Of a stretch of DNA of 64,000 nt, positions 25,801-38,149 are shown piece after piece (the stretch's first letter is position 1; every line of letters starts with the position of its first letter). The position numbers and the translations under genes were made by a program. The DNA is taken from contig JAUPFV010000005.1 in assembly GCA_036936605.1 (NCBI GenBank), forward strand, positions 190,028,958 through 190,092,957. Reading direction: 5' to 3'. The notes under the pieces are model-generated. The model saw nothing but the letters and a program-made list of their open reading frames with translations. It searched no databases and was not told the DNA's origin. The DNA is from Limnanthes douglasii subsp. nivea. Taxonomy: Eukaryota > Streptophyta > Magnoliopsida > Brassicales > Limnanthaceae.

Positions 25801-27991
25801 TCGAGCTGTTGCATACTCTTGTAGCCGTGCATGCAGAGGTACTCATTTCTATCTATAGGCAGTCTGTTTTTTTCTGTTTCTTATGTCTTTTTCATATCTT
25901 CTTCATGTCCATCTTTTTAATTTACTCGATTCATTTTCTGATCAAGGAGTGTCATATGACATTCTATTAAGACACAAGCACAGTACACAATAAAAACTCA
26001 AATCAAATTTTGAGTAAGATATACTTTCAGGCTCAATAACTACTCAAATCAAGGTTTTAGTAAGATACACTTTCAGGGGTACGGTTTGAAATTAAAATAA
26101 TTAAACGTCAATAGGTTTAAAGGAATGTGTCAATAAAACTACTTGTTTGATTATATAACTATTTCATACCTCATCGAGGAACGCAATATGGCCTATAACA
26201 TCGCAACCCGGTTCATAAAATCATATCATGGGTTGTGTTTGTGGTGCTAGACTTCATGGGCCAAACTCTATCCAAAAAGGTTTGTCGCGAGATGAGCATT
26301 GCCCATGCCTCTCATACACTACAAATTATGGTTACCCAACCAATGTTTGATGACATTCGGTACTCGTCCGCGCCAGGGCTGGACTCACTCGGCAGTCATC
26401 TGAAGAGGAGGGTTGGCTATGCCTTTTATACACTACAAATTAGGGTCACCCAACCATATTCGGTTCCATATGTATTACTATCATACTTTTTGATGAATAT
26501 TTGATAGGTATTTGCTGGTGCTAAGCCCCTCTTGGATAAGACACTTGGTATCTTGGTGGAAGGTCTGATTGATACTTTCCTCAGTCTTTTCCATGAAAAC
26601 AAAAGTAAAGATCTAAGGTCACTTGATGCAAACGGTTTCTGCCAGTTGATGCTGGAGGTAATGTATTTGTTCTGTTTGTTTAATTAATCTCTTAATAGAG
26701 AGATCAAATACTGTACTCTTTGTTCGCCATTGCTCTGGATCTAAGGAAAATATTTGAAGGAAAACGTTGACCCATGTTTTTGCGAAATATGGTAAAAAAA
26801 AATTTCCTCTTTATTTAATATAGTTTTTTAGGACTTCTATAGTTTTCATCTCAAAGGTTTGCAGAAAGATTTCTTGTCGAGAATCTATTCAATTTTTTCT
26901 TACACGGACAAGTATGCAATGATTCTTATTTCAAATCTAACTACTAAATTGTGGTTCAAAACTTATAGTCTGTAATACTTTTAGAGACTTGTATACTCTG
27001 TTTCTGCTGCTTTTCTTCACTTGATACTTAAATAGTTAAGGAGCTTCAACTTCAATTAAACAACAGATGGTAGTGTAAAAAGAAAGAAAGAAAAAAAATC
27101 TTAGAGAGAAGGTAAGAATTGATTGTCTCCCAAGTTTTAATTAGATTATCGAGTCTTCTATTTTCTGTGATTAATCTACATAAGTTCATATATTAATGAA
27201 GATTACTATATTTGAAGAATAATGTTTATATCTCCTGCAGCTTGAATATTTTGAGACAATCTTGAGTCCATATTTTACTGCCGATGCAACGGAGTCTCTG
27301 AAATCTCTTCAAGGGGTTTTGTTGGAAAAAGCTACCGAGAGTATCAGTGAGGCTGCTGAAACCCCAGGGCATAATCGCCGTGCGACTCGTGGGGGTGATG
27401 ATGCTGTTTCTGATGATAAACAACAAGGAATGTCTGTATCTCCGGATGACTTAATTGTAAGATTTTTTTACCTCATAGGCCGTACCTCAGTAGCAACTCT
27501 ACATATTGAAGCCAGTTATGAAGAGAACCAAAGAAAATGAAAAATTAAGAAAAAAGAGCTAACTAAATAAATTCAGTTCTTTTGCCAATTTACTTCAAAA
27601 GTTACAATCTACATTTTAAGGCAAAAATTCGAAATCTATTTTGGGACGGCCCTTTTAATTTTCTTTGCTGCCATTGATTGAAATGATGATAGTAGCACTT
27701 TGAGACATTCTATCTACCTCATGTACACTTGATGTATTTATTATGTGGCTCCAGGCTCTAGCGCAGCAGTACACATCGGAGTTGCTACAAATAGAGCTAG
27801 AGAGAACCCGGATCAACACTGCATGTTTTGTACAGTCGATTCCGTTGGACTCGGCACCAGAATCTGCTAAAGCTGCCTACGCATCTTTCAGAGGATCAAT
27901 GAATTATGGATCAACGAACTCGCCCCGCAAAAATTATCGAGATTCCGAATCAGTTGGATCCCCAGGTTATTCTAGACACAGACGAAGATAG
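16832..27991 (+). CDS. SEC5: Exocyst complex component SEC5, 21 exons, 1089 aa
   Basis: SEC5 is an exocyst subunit that helps tether secretory vesicles to the plasma membrane. Exons: 16832-17236, 17718-17872, 18025-18113, 18300-18494, 18579-18706, 18804-18962, 19491-19595, 20641-20715, 21027-21164, 21262-21444, 22010-22138, 23417-23543, 23618-23828, 24167-24282, 24410-24632, 25143-25236, 25619-25696, 25782-25838, 26508-26657, 27241-27456, 27755-27991. All introns are GT-AG and the sum is 3270 nt, in frame to TAG. The start MSSDDDLDEDELLQMALK matches plant SEC5, as do EPDCWKRV, FPRGMECIDPL, LVKDNFDCFVSCKTTID, EDPEGSGTTHLFNCM, PLPDVG-free coiled regions, GEEVDALRGRYI, RLCSWMRASTE, YLPLAFRSV, NYLLDSGIQWG, GVRDAAVELLHTLVAVHAE and TPGHNRR. 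Length equals the family norm (about 1090 aa). An acidic, Gly-rich low-complexity stretch covers residues 70-115. No break is seen, so it is probably functional. Confidence 0.95.
24312..24409 (+). repeat. Tandem duplication at SEC5 intron 14 acceptor
   Basis: A unit of about 40 bp, TGTATnTTTATTACACAGAA followed by a TGTTGAnTTGAGCTTT word, occurs at 24312-24350 and 24351-24391. A third partial copy, TGTATGTTTATTGATCAG, ends exactly at the used acceptor at 24409. The duplication leaves two additional TTACACAG acceptor-like sites upstream. Confidence 0.8.
26305..26456. repeat. Direct repeat pair in SEC5 intron 18
   Basis: A 38-bp word, with TACACTACAAATTA then GGTNACCCAACCA, occurs at 26305-26342 and 26419-26456. 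The pair sits in a more GC-rich patch (26220-26470) unlike the rest of the intron. It may be a small mobile-element relic. Confidence 0.6.
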
Positions 27992-28689
27992 CTGTATATT
28001 ACGAGGACTGCTTGTATCAAAGTGATTTTAGCATGTGTATGTGCAAATTTTATATGGTAATTTCATACACGATTGACCGAATCAAATTTATTTTCCCCTT
28101 TATTCTTTAGTCGTTAGTGTTTCTCTTCTTGTAGTGATTGTTAATTGTTGTGTTGTAGAATCTGCGTGTTTTTGTTTGTGCATTACCTATTGTGATAGTG
28201 TATGTTTATAGAAGCTGGTTAAGTTTTTGCATTATTGTTTTTTACAATTCATAGATTGTTGCTTATATACATTATTCTCATAATACTAAAGTTTACAGCT
28301 CTTAATTTCTTTGAAGATAAATGCCCTCTAAGAGAACTGCTGCGCTAGTAAGCTTAGGTGGAGCCTTAATGAAAGATATATTTTATATAGATATACTGTA
28401 TAACTATTTACCAAGAAAATGAAGCCTGAATCTTAAAATAGAGCACTAAATTTCGATAGTTAATCTATGTAGTTGTGCCTAAGACATCTATTTACGCTAG
28501 GTCAAATCCCTATAATAAAAGAGGCTGGAATGGTCACACTCAGAAAATTGTGTTTTTCTCATAAACTAATTGACTTTAAAAAACAGTTATGACATGTCCC
28601 CTGAAGTTTTATTAAATTAAAATAAATAATGCCTATAAAGGTTTAAATAAATATTTAATTTTATGATATATTTATTAAATAAATAAATA
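27992..28689. other. SEC5 3' UTR and intergenic DNA
   Basis: The first 200-300 bp are T-rich, as expected for a 3' UTR. No strong polyadenylation signal was identified. The rest up to the older LINE is AT-rich and non-coding. Confidence 0.5.
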
Positions 28690-28766
28690 ATTTTCTTTTT
28701 GAAACTTCCGGAAAAGCTATGTTTTCTTGCTCTGAAAACAGAGTCCAACCTTAACCTAATTCCTTG

Positions 28767-30215
28767 ATGAATTTTGGTTTCTTTGAAAAAGGCGAGATAT
28801 TATCGAGAAACCCATCCTTGAATTCTACTAAATCGATACCTGCTGAAACTAATTTTCTAGCTATGGGAACGGAGAAGAACATTCATCCATCTGATGAATT
28901 AATTATGTGTGATTCTAACTATAAACAAAATATTTATAATAACCCAATGTTTGAAGCAGTCTATACAAATGCCAATTCCTACGCTGAAATGATCCAAAAC
29001 CATCTCCTAAACAGATCATTTGCTGACGTTTTAAGATCCAACACCTAGGAAGTTTTCCATGAAAACTTAACCTGCATCAAGAAGGATGATCATGTTGTTA
29101 TCAACTTTCAAAGAAAAGACAAAGAAAAGCTTTTGGGCATTTTGAAACAGACGGTAATAGGAAAATTTGCATCAGGCAAACCAAATATAGAAACTGTTAG
29201 AAACTTTCTTGAAAAATTCAGATTTACAGGAAATTACAGTATCACGAACTGGGATTTCAGGCACTTGTTCATTGAGTTCAATCTCAAGGAAGACATGAAG
29301 AAACTTTGGATACGAAACATCTGGGAAGTTGGCAATAAAACAATGAGGATTCTAAAATGGAATCCACATTTTAATCTTAATATTGAAAACCCAAATACAC
29401 CTGTTTGGATCACTCTTCCCAAACTTCCTGAATTTATGTTCAATGAAAGAACTATTGAAGAAATTGCTAAATGAATTGGTTTGCCTTTGAGTATATGGGT
29501 TCCTACTTAACAGGGCTAGATATAACTATTGCAGAGCCTGTGTTGAAGTTGATATTTCAAAATCTTTGCCAAAAAAACTATGGATTTGTTTTGAAGAAGA
29601 AGAAGGATTCTCTACCTAATTACTGCAATATTTGTAAACACATTGGGCATCAACAATCAGTCTGCAAGAAAGCATATAATTCCCAACAGAATCTTACGAA
29701 TGAACATCCCTCTACGAAAATCAACACTGACTTAAATCAAGAACCAATACTCAAATCTGTAATCATGAACAAGGAAGACCCTAATATCATTTCCTAAGGC
29801 AATTCAGTTATATCAAAAACAAGATCTAAAAACTTAAATCTTCATCATATACAACTGATTGAACAACATAATGAATGAAAATTACAGAAATCTGGAGAAG
29901 ATAAAGAAAGTATGTATGACTCATGCGATCAGATTTCACCAAACACTACAAGTAATCTATAAATTATTGAAGCACTCTACTCAATTGACAGAGGTCTTCT
30001 ATTCTCCAACAACAACATTCCTGACATTATCACATCCTTCCCTCACTCTCTTACGAAGGCAACTACTGGCAGTCTTCCAACCTCTCCTGATCTCAAAAAA
30101 AGGGCTTGAAAGTAAGAAGAACATAAAACCAAAGAGCCGGAATCCTTTTGGAATTTTCTCATCTAAACTAATGCAGTTCAAAAGAGCTGCAAAACCTCCT
30201 AAATCTAATAAATGA
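28767..30215 (+). pseudogene. Old LINE ORF1 (gag-like, zinc knuckle), broken
   Basis: An RNA-binding gag-like protein of a plant LINE. The first part (to an in-frame stop at 29046-29048) contains MIQNHLLNRSFADVLRS. After the stop, the same frame continues with VIGKFASGKPNIETVRNF and MRILKWNPHFNLN, a DUF4283-like region matching ORF1 of the young LINE. A stop at 29472-29474 and shifts follow. Another frame then gives the knuckle YCNICKHIGHQQSVCKK (29620-29670). The last frame ends with a basic tail and a TGA at 30213-30215 that overlaps the ORF2 ATG. Confidence 0.75.
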
Positions 30216-32510
30216 AAATCTCAATTTTGAATTGGAATGTCAGAGGTTTGGGGAACAAAGATACTATCAAAAGACTAAGATCCCTTAAAAGATCTAAAAA
30301 GTCTGACTTCATCACTTTACAAAAACCTATGGTTCGCTCTTCTAATCTGGAAATGATTGCTGATAAGCTGGGCTTTAGCTGCTATAAAGGGAATGTTAAT
30401 AACAAGATTTGGGTTCTATGGAATCAAGATTTTAGTGTGGATACTATGGTGGATAATGAGCAGTTTATACACCTAAAAGTTAAACATCATCTTTTCAACA
30501 AAGAATTCAAAGTTATTGTGATCTATGCAAAGAACTCCAGAATTCTTAGAAAGGCTTTGTGGTATGATTTATGATCAATGGGTGATAACTCAAGTGAATT
30601 AATTATTCTTGGAGATTTCAATTCCATTATTAGTCCTAATGAGAAACTATTCTGCACTACATATTGTCGTAGAAGTTCTGAAGATTTTAACAATTTTATC
30701 CTTGAATGTCACCTCACTGACGCTGGGTTCTCTGGGTCTAGCTACACTTTGACTAATGTGAGGAAATGGAAACGTCTCGACCGGAATCTGTAAAACAATA
30801 GTTGGCTTAATTATTTCAGTACTACAAAGGTCACTCACCTAGCAAAGACTTGTTCTGATCATACTCCTATTATCATCAAATTATCAACTAATCGAGAGAA
30901 TATAGTCTCCTCCTTCAAATTTCTAAACATATGGGTAATACATGAATAATTTTTTGATTTGGTTATAGATAGCTAGGATGGAAACACAGTTGGCTCTCCT
31001 ATTTAGGTTTTTTGGTTCAAACTAAAAAGGTTAAAGTCAGATCTGAAGAATTGGAATAAAAAAGTTTTTGGAAACATTTTTGATTCTATAAAACACATTG
31101 AAGAAGAAATTAATCAGATTGAATCTAACCTCCATGAATTAAACTCGTCTGCTGATAGAATCCTCCTTGATAGAGCTAAATAAAAACATCTTATCCTTCT
31201 TGCTAAAGAAGAGTCTTTATGGGAACAGAAGTCCCACTCCACATGGCTAAAAGATGGGTACAAAAGCACAACTTTCTTCCACAACCTAGTCAAAAAAAGA
31301 AGAAAAAAGAACATGATCAATAAAATATGGGAAGACTCCAAGTGGATTGAAGGGAAAGAAGATATCAATAAATCTGAAATCATATACTTTAAGAATATTT
31401 TATCTGGAAGCAATGATACCAATTCATCTGAACCCTACTTTGATCTTATTCCTCCTCTGATCACTGAAGAGGAAAATTCTATGCTGACGGCCTGCCCAAG
31501 TGAGTCTGAAATTTAGAACTTTATGAAGTCTCTTAATTCTAACTATGCTACAGGGACTGATGGTTTCAATGAAGATTTTTTCAAAGCTTGCTGGTCTATT
31601 ATCTCCAATGATCTATGTGCTGTCATAGGTGACATCTTCAAAGATTGCTCTATTCCTAAAGGAATTCATTCAACTATCATCTGTCTAATTCCTAAATCAA
31701 AGTATCCTAAAGCTTGGACAGATTACAGGCCAATCAGTCTCTCCACCATGTTCAACAGATTTGTCTCAAAGGTAATAAACTGCAGATTAGGTTCTCTTCT
31801 TCCCAAAATTATTTCTGAAGAGCAGGGGCCTTTGTGAAAGGAAGAAGTATTCACATGCATATTTTGATTGCTTAAGAGCTCTGTTTTGATTTAAACATTA
31901 AGTCAAAGGACCATAATGTTATCCTTAAACTGGATATGTTAAAGGTTTTTGACAAGATTGATAACAAGTTAATTCTCAATGTTATGGAAAATTTTGAGTT
32001 CAACTCTATGTTTCTTAAGTTGGTGGAAACGAATATATCTAATGTTCATTCTTCTATTGTGATTAATAATGAGATGAAAGGCCTTTTCAAGTCCACAAAA
32101 GGACTTAGGCAGCGGGATCCCCTATCCCCTAGCTTATTCATAATTACCGAGGAATATATCCTCACGAGCCTTAAGTCCTTGTATGCAGAGAATCATGGTA
32201 TCAATTACAAATACAGAGGGAATATTGATATATCTTTCCTAGCTTTTGCGGATGATCTGATTATCTTTTGCAAGGGATCCCAATCTGCAGTTAGCCATGT
32301 AAACATCTTTTTAAACTACTACCAATATGTTTATGGGCAACTCATAAATATAGATTAATCGAAGCTTGTGGTTCCTGTCAAAATGCCAAACAAACAAGCT
32401 AAGGACTTGGAAGAAATTCTAAACATTAAACACAATCATATTCCATTTAAGTATTTGGGTAGTGTTATCAACAATAATAACAAAACAGCTAACTTTGAAG
32501 ATGTAATAGA
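30212..32510 (+). pseudogene. Old LINE ORF2 5' part: endonuclease and RT, broken
   Basis: Starts with MKISILNWNVRGLGNKDT, the apurinic-type endonuclease N-terminus. The normally conserved QEP motif reads QKP here, so the catalytic Glu is lost. GDFNSI (about 30610) and SDHTPI (about 30857) are retained. Stops occur near 30572, 30791 and 30945. Reverse transcriptase blocks are LIPKSKYPKAWTDYRPISL (31685-31740), LDMLKVFDKID (31930), GLRQRDPLSPSLFI (32100) and LAFADDLIIF (32240). A stop at 32356 and the insertion at 32520 end this part. Confidence 0.8.
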
Positions 32511-32519
32511 TAGAATAAG

Positions 32520-33600
32520 ATAACTTTGAAGTGTAAGATGAAAATTGAACTTAATATAAATCAAATTCATGTTCAGTTAAAATCTATACTTATTTTTGAG
32601 AGGTTAGGTCTCGGTTACATTATTAACCATAAGTTCAAGTTTACCTAATTTTTTTTCTTGCAGTCAAATTTATTGTCTAAAAGTTCTTAGTTTAGACAAC
32701 TTACCTCAATTTTAGCTCAAATCTTCAATTGCCTCTTGCCTTGCTGTTTGAAGCCGTTGTGATTATCAATTTGTGCTAAGATCTTGGAACCTTTGAATCC
32801 GTTTGGGAAATTATTTTCGCCTCTTGTCTTCCTGTTTGAAGCTGTGGGGTTTGCTTTCCTCAATTTTCTCTCAAATCTTCGATAATTTGTTTCTGGATTG
32901 GCGTTGCTCTTCTTCTTATGTCTTCCTGTTTGAAGCCATAGAGTTTGTGTTCTTTAATCAGGATTGGTATTGCTCTCCTTAATTTGAGCTCAACTCTTTG
33001 TACCTTTTAATCTGAATTGTAAATGCTCTCCGTCTCCTGCCTTCCTGTTTGAAGCCTTGGAATTTGTGTTCTTTAATCTGAGCTCATAATCCTCTGAGTC
33101 TCGATTGGAGAAACACTTTGAGTCGTGGTGTTTGGTTTTCTCAATTTGGGCTCAATTCTTCGTCCATTTCAATCTATATTGGAGTAACTCTTCGTCTTTG
33201 GTCTTCTTGTTGAAGCATTGGTGATTGATTTCTCAGCTTAAGCTTTAATCTTTAAGATTTTGTATCTGGGTTGGAGCTGCTCTTCTTGTCGAGGCTTTGA
33301 ATCTGAATTGGAGTTGCACTTCGTTTCTTGCGGAGCCTTTGAATCTGGATTGGAAATGATCTTCAATTGTCTCTTGACTTCATGTTGGTCCTGTTGTAAT
33401 TGTTCTTTTGTCTGGTTTGGGTTCTAGGTTTTTTTTTGGTTTCTCGACTCAATTTATGGGAGATAATGTTTTAAGAGAGATAGTGCTTGATAGAACCTGT
33501 TCTTTTTTCTTTACTTGTAATTGCATACAAGTCCTTATACTTTGTAATCTCTGTTGGGAACTTTCTCTATTAATAAAAATATTCTTTTACAAAAAAAAAG
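32520..33600 (+). mobile_element. Poly(A)-tailed non-LTR insertion with internal repeats
   Basis: About 1.08 kb interrupts the RT/thumb region of the old LINE. Flanking coding similarity to the young LINE resumes directly on either side. It ends with TTAATAAAAATATTC then TTTTAC and an A run, like the 3' end of a plant LINE. ATAAG (or AAGATAA) occurs at both borders (32515-32523 and 33598-33605), a possible short target-site duplication. A module with TTCCTGTTTGAAGCC recurs at about 32741, 32831, 32925, 33044 and 33205 with growing spacing (89-161 bp). No coding potential is seen. It is probably a 5'-truncated LINE 3' end or a non-autonomous derivative. Confidence 0.65.
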
Positions 33601-35387
33601 ATAAGTGAATGAGACTCAGCTCTTCTATCTATCGGGGGAAGCTTATCATTAATTCAGACTGTTCTATCTTCTTTTCCTATCTTCTACACACATAATTCTA
33701 TCATTCCTAACTATGTAATCTATAAACTTAGAATACTATATAAAAAATTCCTATCGGGGACTAAATAAGATATCAAAACAATCCATTGGTCTTCATGGGA
33801 CATATTGTGTAAACCTTACGGCGAGGATGGACTTAACATCAAAAGAATTCAAGATATCCATGGAACTTATTCTCTCAAGTTATGGTTCTTATTCAGAGGC
33901 CATGGAAATCTTTGGTCCAAGATGATGTTCACTACATACTGCAAGTCTCATCATCCTATATGCTCTTCTATTCCTATACGAAGCTCTAAGGTTTGGAAAA
34001 GGATTTACAATGTAAGAGATAAGGTAGATAAATACATTTTATAGGGATATTAGTATTGGAAAGGCTAACTTCTGGCTCGATAAGTGGTGTACAAAAAACC
34101 TTTCATTCTTTTCAATGAAATCGATAATAGAACTTGGGTGGAAAGCACTAAAATCTAAAAGTTCTAGTCTGAAGGATCTTGGAACTTATAAAAGCTTTTG
34201 TCCTCAGTTACTCATACTGAAATTAAAAAAATCTTAAGATTTCTTTAAACAATAGACCTGATGCTATTAAGTGGTCCTTATCCCATGATGGAAAATTCAA
34301 CTCCAAGACAGCTTGGGATGCAGTCAGGTCAAAAAAGAATTCTTCTAATCTCTACACGAAGACCTGGAATCAGATAACTCCAAAGAAATTTTCCTTTCTT
34401 CTGTGGAGAATATTTTTCAATTGGATTCCTACTGAGACTAATCTACAAAAAATAAAGTTCATCCTAGCTTCTAAATGCTAGAAATGTGATAATCTAGATT
34501 CAATTAATCATGTTTTTGTCCATTGCAATGATTCTTGGTCTGTGTGGAATCAGTTTGCTGTCCTCTTCAACTTAAATATTACAAGGAATATGTCTCTACC
34601 TCACCTAATCAGGACTTGGTACTGGTCTACTACCAAAAAGGTTCATGTGAGAGCTATCCTCCCTTCTATAGTAGCATGGGTTATCTGGAAATCAAGAAAT
34701 AACAACAAACACAAAGACAAAAAAGGCTGCCATGATTCCATGATCAATCAGGTGATATACATCCTATCTAGCCTAATCAGAGTTAAACTCTTCAAAAGAA
34801 CTCACTGGGGCAAGGATAGTAAAATAGCTTATGCAATTTGATGTATTAATCATCTAGTTAAGCTTGGACCTATCTCTCTTAGCTGGATCAACCCTAAACT
34901 TAACAGGTACAAGCTGAAAACGGATGGTGCTTGTAGCAGATATGGCGAATCTAGTGAAGGATGTTTAATTACGAATCATAGTGGAACTGTTATTTCGGGG
35001 TTTGGCAAGCTTTATCGAAAATCAAGCCCTATAATTGCTGAATGTCGAGCTCTTTTCGATGGGCTACGTCTCTGTCAATCTCTCGACATAATAGAGCTTG
35101 ACATTGAAACGGATTCATCTATCCTAACTGAGATGATACTTAAAGGAGACTACCCATGGTTCCTTGAACCTATTATAACTTGTTGCAAGAAGCTTATACT
35201 CTCTACCATGAAACTCACTCATGTATACCGTGAGCAGAATATTGCAGCAAATTGGATTGCAAAGCAATATCTTACACAAAAGAATAGCATAACAATTAAC
35301 AGCAATCAAATTCCCATTTACCTCAAAGCCATCGTCTTCCTCGAAAGTTTGAGTGTGAGCTATCCCAGATCGGAACCTTCAGATTGA
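33601..35387 (+). pseudogene. Old LINE ORF2 3' part: zf-RVT and RNase H, broken
   Basis: Segments match the young LINE. MCKPYGEDGLNIKRIQDI and KLWFLFRGHGNLWSKMM lie at 33805-33950. A zf-RVT-like region follows at about 34330-34620, with SKCxKCDNLDSINHVFVHC broken by a stop. The RNase H domain (about 34910-35387) has LKTDGACSRYGESS, AECRALFDGLRL, DIETDSSILTEM and NIAANWIAKQ. The RNase H stretch is the best-preserved part and ends in TGA at 35385-35387. Confidence 0.75.
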
Positions 35388-35752
35388 TCATTCTGTTCTT
35401 ACTTCTTAACTCTCTTATTGGTTGATGCTCTATTCCTCAATCATACCTACCATCAATCAAATTCTATATAAGAAATAGGCTTGTCTAAAGGAATTTCTAT
35501 TCGTCTCGACTTAAGAATTCAAGCTCACTAGGAAATCTTGCGTGTACTATTTTCATTTTGGCCCTCTCTCCAAAATTCAATTTTGGTGAAAAGAGTTTTC
35601 GGGCTCTTCTGGCGCTCAACTTAAATTAGAAGAATTAAATTTGTCTCTTTTGTTTTGTTGACACGGTTAAATAGCTGGGTTGTCTATCTTTTGGACCCGT
35701 TATAATGGCCTTTGTAACTCAATGAGTTGTATTTTATAAAATCAAGTTTAAG

Positions 35753-35754
<2 letters not shown>

Positions 35755-35785
<31 letters not shown>
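35755..35785. repeat. (AT)n microsatellite at old LINE 3' end
   Basis: About 15 AT dinucleotides, where a poly(A) tail would be expected. Microsatellite growth from a LINE tail is the likely origin. Confidence 0.9.
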
Positions 35786-35788
<3 letters not shown>

Positions 35789-36487
35789 GCTATGAAAAAT
35801 ATTAAATACATTACTTTTGAAACTTCTCATTTTACTTTTTAGATTTTTTTATAAGATTTACACCGATTTTAATACATTTTTGTACAAAATGTTTCCAAAA
35901 AAACGTATTCATTTAAAGTTTGTTAGCAATGTCATTTGACACATGTTATTATTGTTGTTCAAAATATTATGCACGTTATATAAAATTAAAAAAAAAACAT
36001 TCAAATTACTTTCTAATTAAATTATTATATCTATATAAAGATATAATTTTAATAATATTTTTCTTAAATAGAGATAACTAATTATAATTTTTTTGTTAAT
36101 TAATTTTAAAAAATAATATAATTTCACAACAATTAGATTTAATTACCATCAACAAATAATTTAATTAAAACTTTTATTATGATTAGAGATTAATGGTTCA
36201 AAAAAGACAAATTAAAATTATTTATGTTTTTAGAGTTTTTAAAAATACTTGAAATATAAATACATCCAAAAATTTATTAAAATATACAAACACGAACTAC
36301 TTTAATAATTAATTATTCTTAACTTTTAAAAATCAATATATTTCAAATCCTAACTAAAAAAATATAAACACATATATTTTTATTTTTTTAAAACGAATAA
36401 AACAAATTTCATAAGTGATATTTTTGGAGAATCTGCATCCTAATTACATTCGGACGCAGTCTAATTTTCTTTTAAAAAAGTTGTTTC
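35786..36487. other. AT-rich intergenic DNA, nothing recognised
   Basis: Very AT-rich with long A and T runs. No ORF or repeat family was recognised. Confidence 0.6.
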
Positions 36488-36910
36488 AACACAAAAATTA
36501 ACATATTTTTGTAACTACAAATATATTAGTTGTTTCATATCCAATTAACACTTATTTTCACAAAACAAGTTTTTATCTTTGTTTTTCACACAATTTAGCA
36601 TCCAATATTAACACAAATTGCATATATTTTTGCAACTACAAATAAGTTAGTTTATTTCACACCCATTTAACACCTAAATTCACAAAATAAGTTTTTATTT
36701 TGTTTTCTCACACAATTAGACTTTTTAGCAACCAAAATCCTATTTACACAACTCTTTTCTTCTTATTTATGCAACTGATTTGCACATAATTATGCAAATT
36801 GACACAATTATTTTCTAGCAACCAAAATACACGTACTTACACAACTAGGCACAATTGTTTTTTTAACAACCAAGCTACACGTAATTACGCAACTAGAATA
36901 CAAGTGCTTT
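36488..36910. repeat. Compound tandem repeats (121 bp x2, about 48 bp x3)
   Basis: A 121-bp unit starts at 36488 and 36609. Each copy carries AACACAAA, TTTTTGYAACTACAAATA, a TTTCAYAYCCAWTTAACAC-like word, TTCACAAAA and AAGTTTTTAT. A second, shorter unit follows, with AGCAACCAAAAT, TACACGTA-like and TACACAACTA words, near 36727, 36817 and 36866. Confidence 0.75.
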
Positions 36911-38149
36911 TTCAGACTAATTTTGCAGCTCAATTACACATATTTTTTTCACCTGAACGCATCTTCATAGGGACATTCCTCGACAAATAAAACAAAAGTA
37001 CTCCCATACAAGTTTTAGGGGCATACCCCCGCTATTAACAAATAAATCAATGGAAGAGTACTACAAGAGTATGTCAATTATGATTGGTGCAATCCTCTAC
37101 CCGAACGGATCTGACTAGGTTAATTCCAAGAGTCATTAAAAATAATGTCGTAAACCTTGATATTACGGTGTAGTCTAGTATAACGAATAATACTCTCACC
37201 ATATCGGTCCACAAAAGAATTATGAAAAAGTCATGGATTAAACAAGAGGGAGGTGGATGTGACATTTCCGATATCAACTCTGTAAAGCTTGACAAAACTA
37301 GATGAGATTATGTCAATTATTTTTTATAGAGGCCTTCATTTTTAGATGAAGAAAAAGAGTTGTATGACATTATGTTAGCTGTTTTTCAAATTTTGTTAAA
37401 TTGTATTTGTTGTGTATAAGTTGGGTAATTTATTTATATTGTTTACAGAATAATAATTTTTTTCCTTATATAATAAGAAAAAAAACAATTTTTTGTGAAT
37501 AGTTTGAATTTTTCTTAAATCGTATAATTACAATCTTACAAAATTAGGTAACATAGAAATTACTTGACATTAAGGTATTTGAATTTAAATGAGTTGAGAT
37601 TTGAGTTTGAATTATCAACTTGGTCGGGTCCATTAAATTATTAATTAGTAAAATGTTAAAAATAGAGTTAATGGTAAATGATAAATAATAATATAATAAA
37701 TGGTAAAATCTAAGAATATGTTGACTATCATGCTATATATATATAGTATTTGAGACCACTCACAACAGTCGACATATTTTATCTTCCAAAAGTGCACCAT
37801 ATCGGCCCTACATGAGCATAATTTCCCGTATAATATTTCAAAAATTACCACTTCACATAAGAGATCATATTTCATCTTTCAACATACCCGACCATATTTT
37901 TCTCTCTTCCACGTCATTCTACCATATAATCTCCTACTATATATTTTTATTTATCTTCCTTATCATTTAATATATATTTACATTAAAGTTATATATATCA
38001 AAATAAATAATTTTAATAAATTAACATAATATATTATCTTTATAAATTTAAATTATATAAATTAAAATAATTAATCTTAATAAAATAATATATAATATAT
38101 AATATATTTAAATTTAAAATATAAAAATAAAATTAGTTTGATTTCCACA
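36911..38149. other. AT-rich intergenic DNA, nothing assigned
   Basis: The 37060-37320 stretch is less AT-rich. It has a 73-codon reverse frame that I do not recognise. The remainder is AT-rich with no gene signal. Confidence 0.5.

Larger units (their letters stand above)
28690..35785 (+). mobile_element. Old LINE (L1-type), decayed and interrupted
   Basis: Colinear with the young LINE at 56722-62786. ORF1 relics lie at 28767-30215, ORF2 endonuclease at 30212-30900, reverse transcriptase at 31523-32500, then an inserted element (32520-33600). After it come the thumb/connection region (33601-34044), zf-RVT (about 34300-34620) and RNase H (about 34910-35387). A 3' UTR follows, ending in an (AT)n run at 35755-35785. 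Premature stops and frameshifts are frequent. The 5' end is placed near 28690 by position only, and no target-site duplication was found. Confidence 0.85.

Noticed and set aside
28505..28530. TCCCTATAATAAAAGAGG as a Helitron 5' end
   Set aside because: The start resembles Helitron tips, but no matching CTRR end with a hairpin was found and no Rep/helicase sequence is present.
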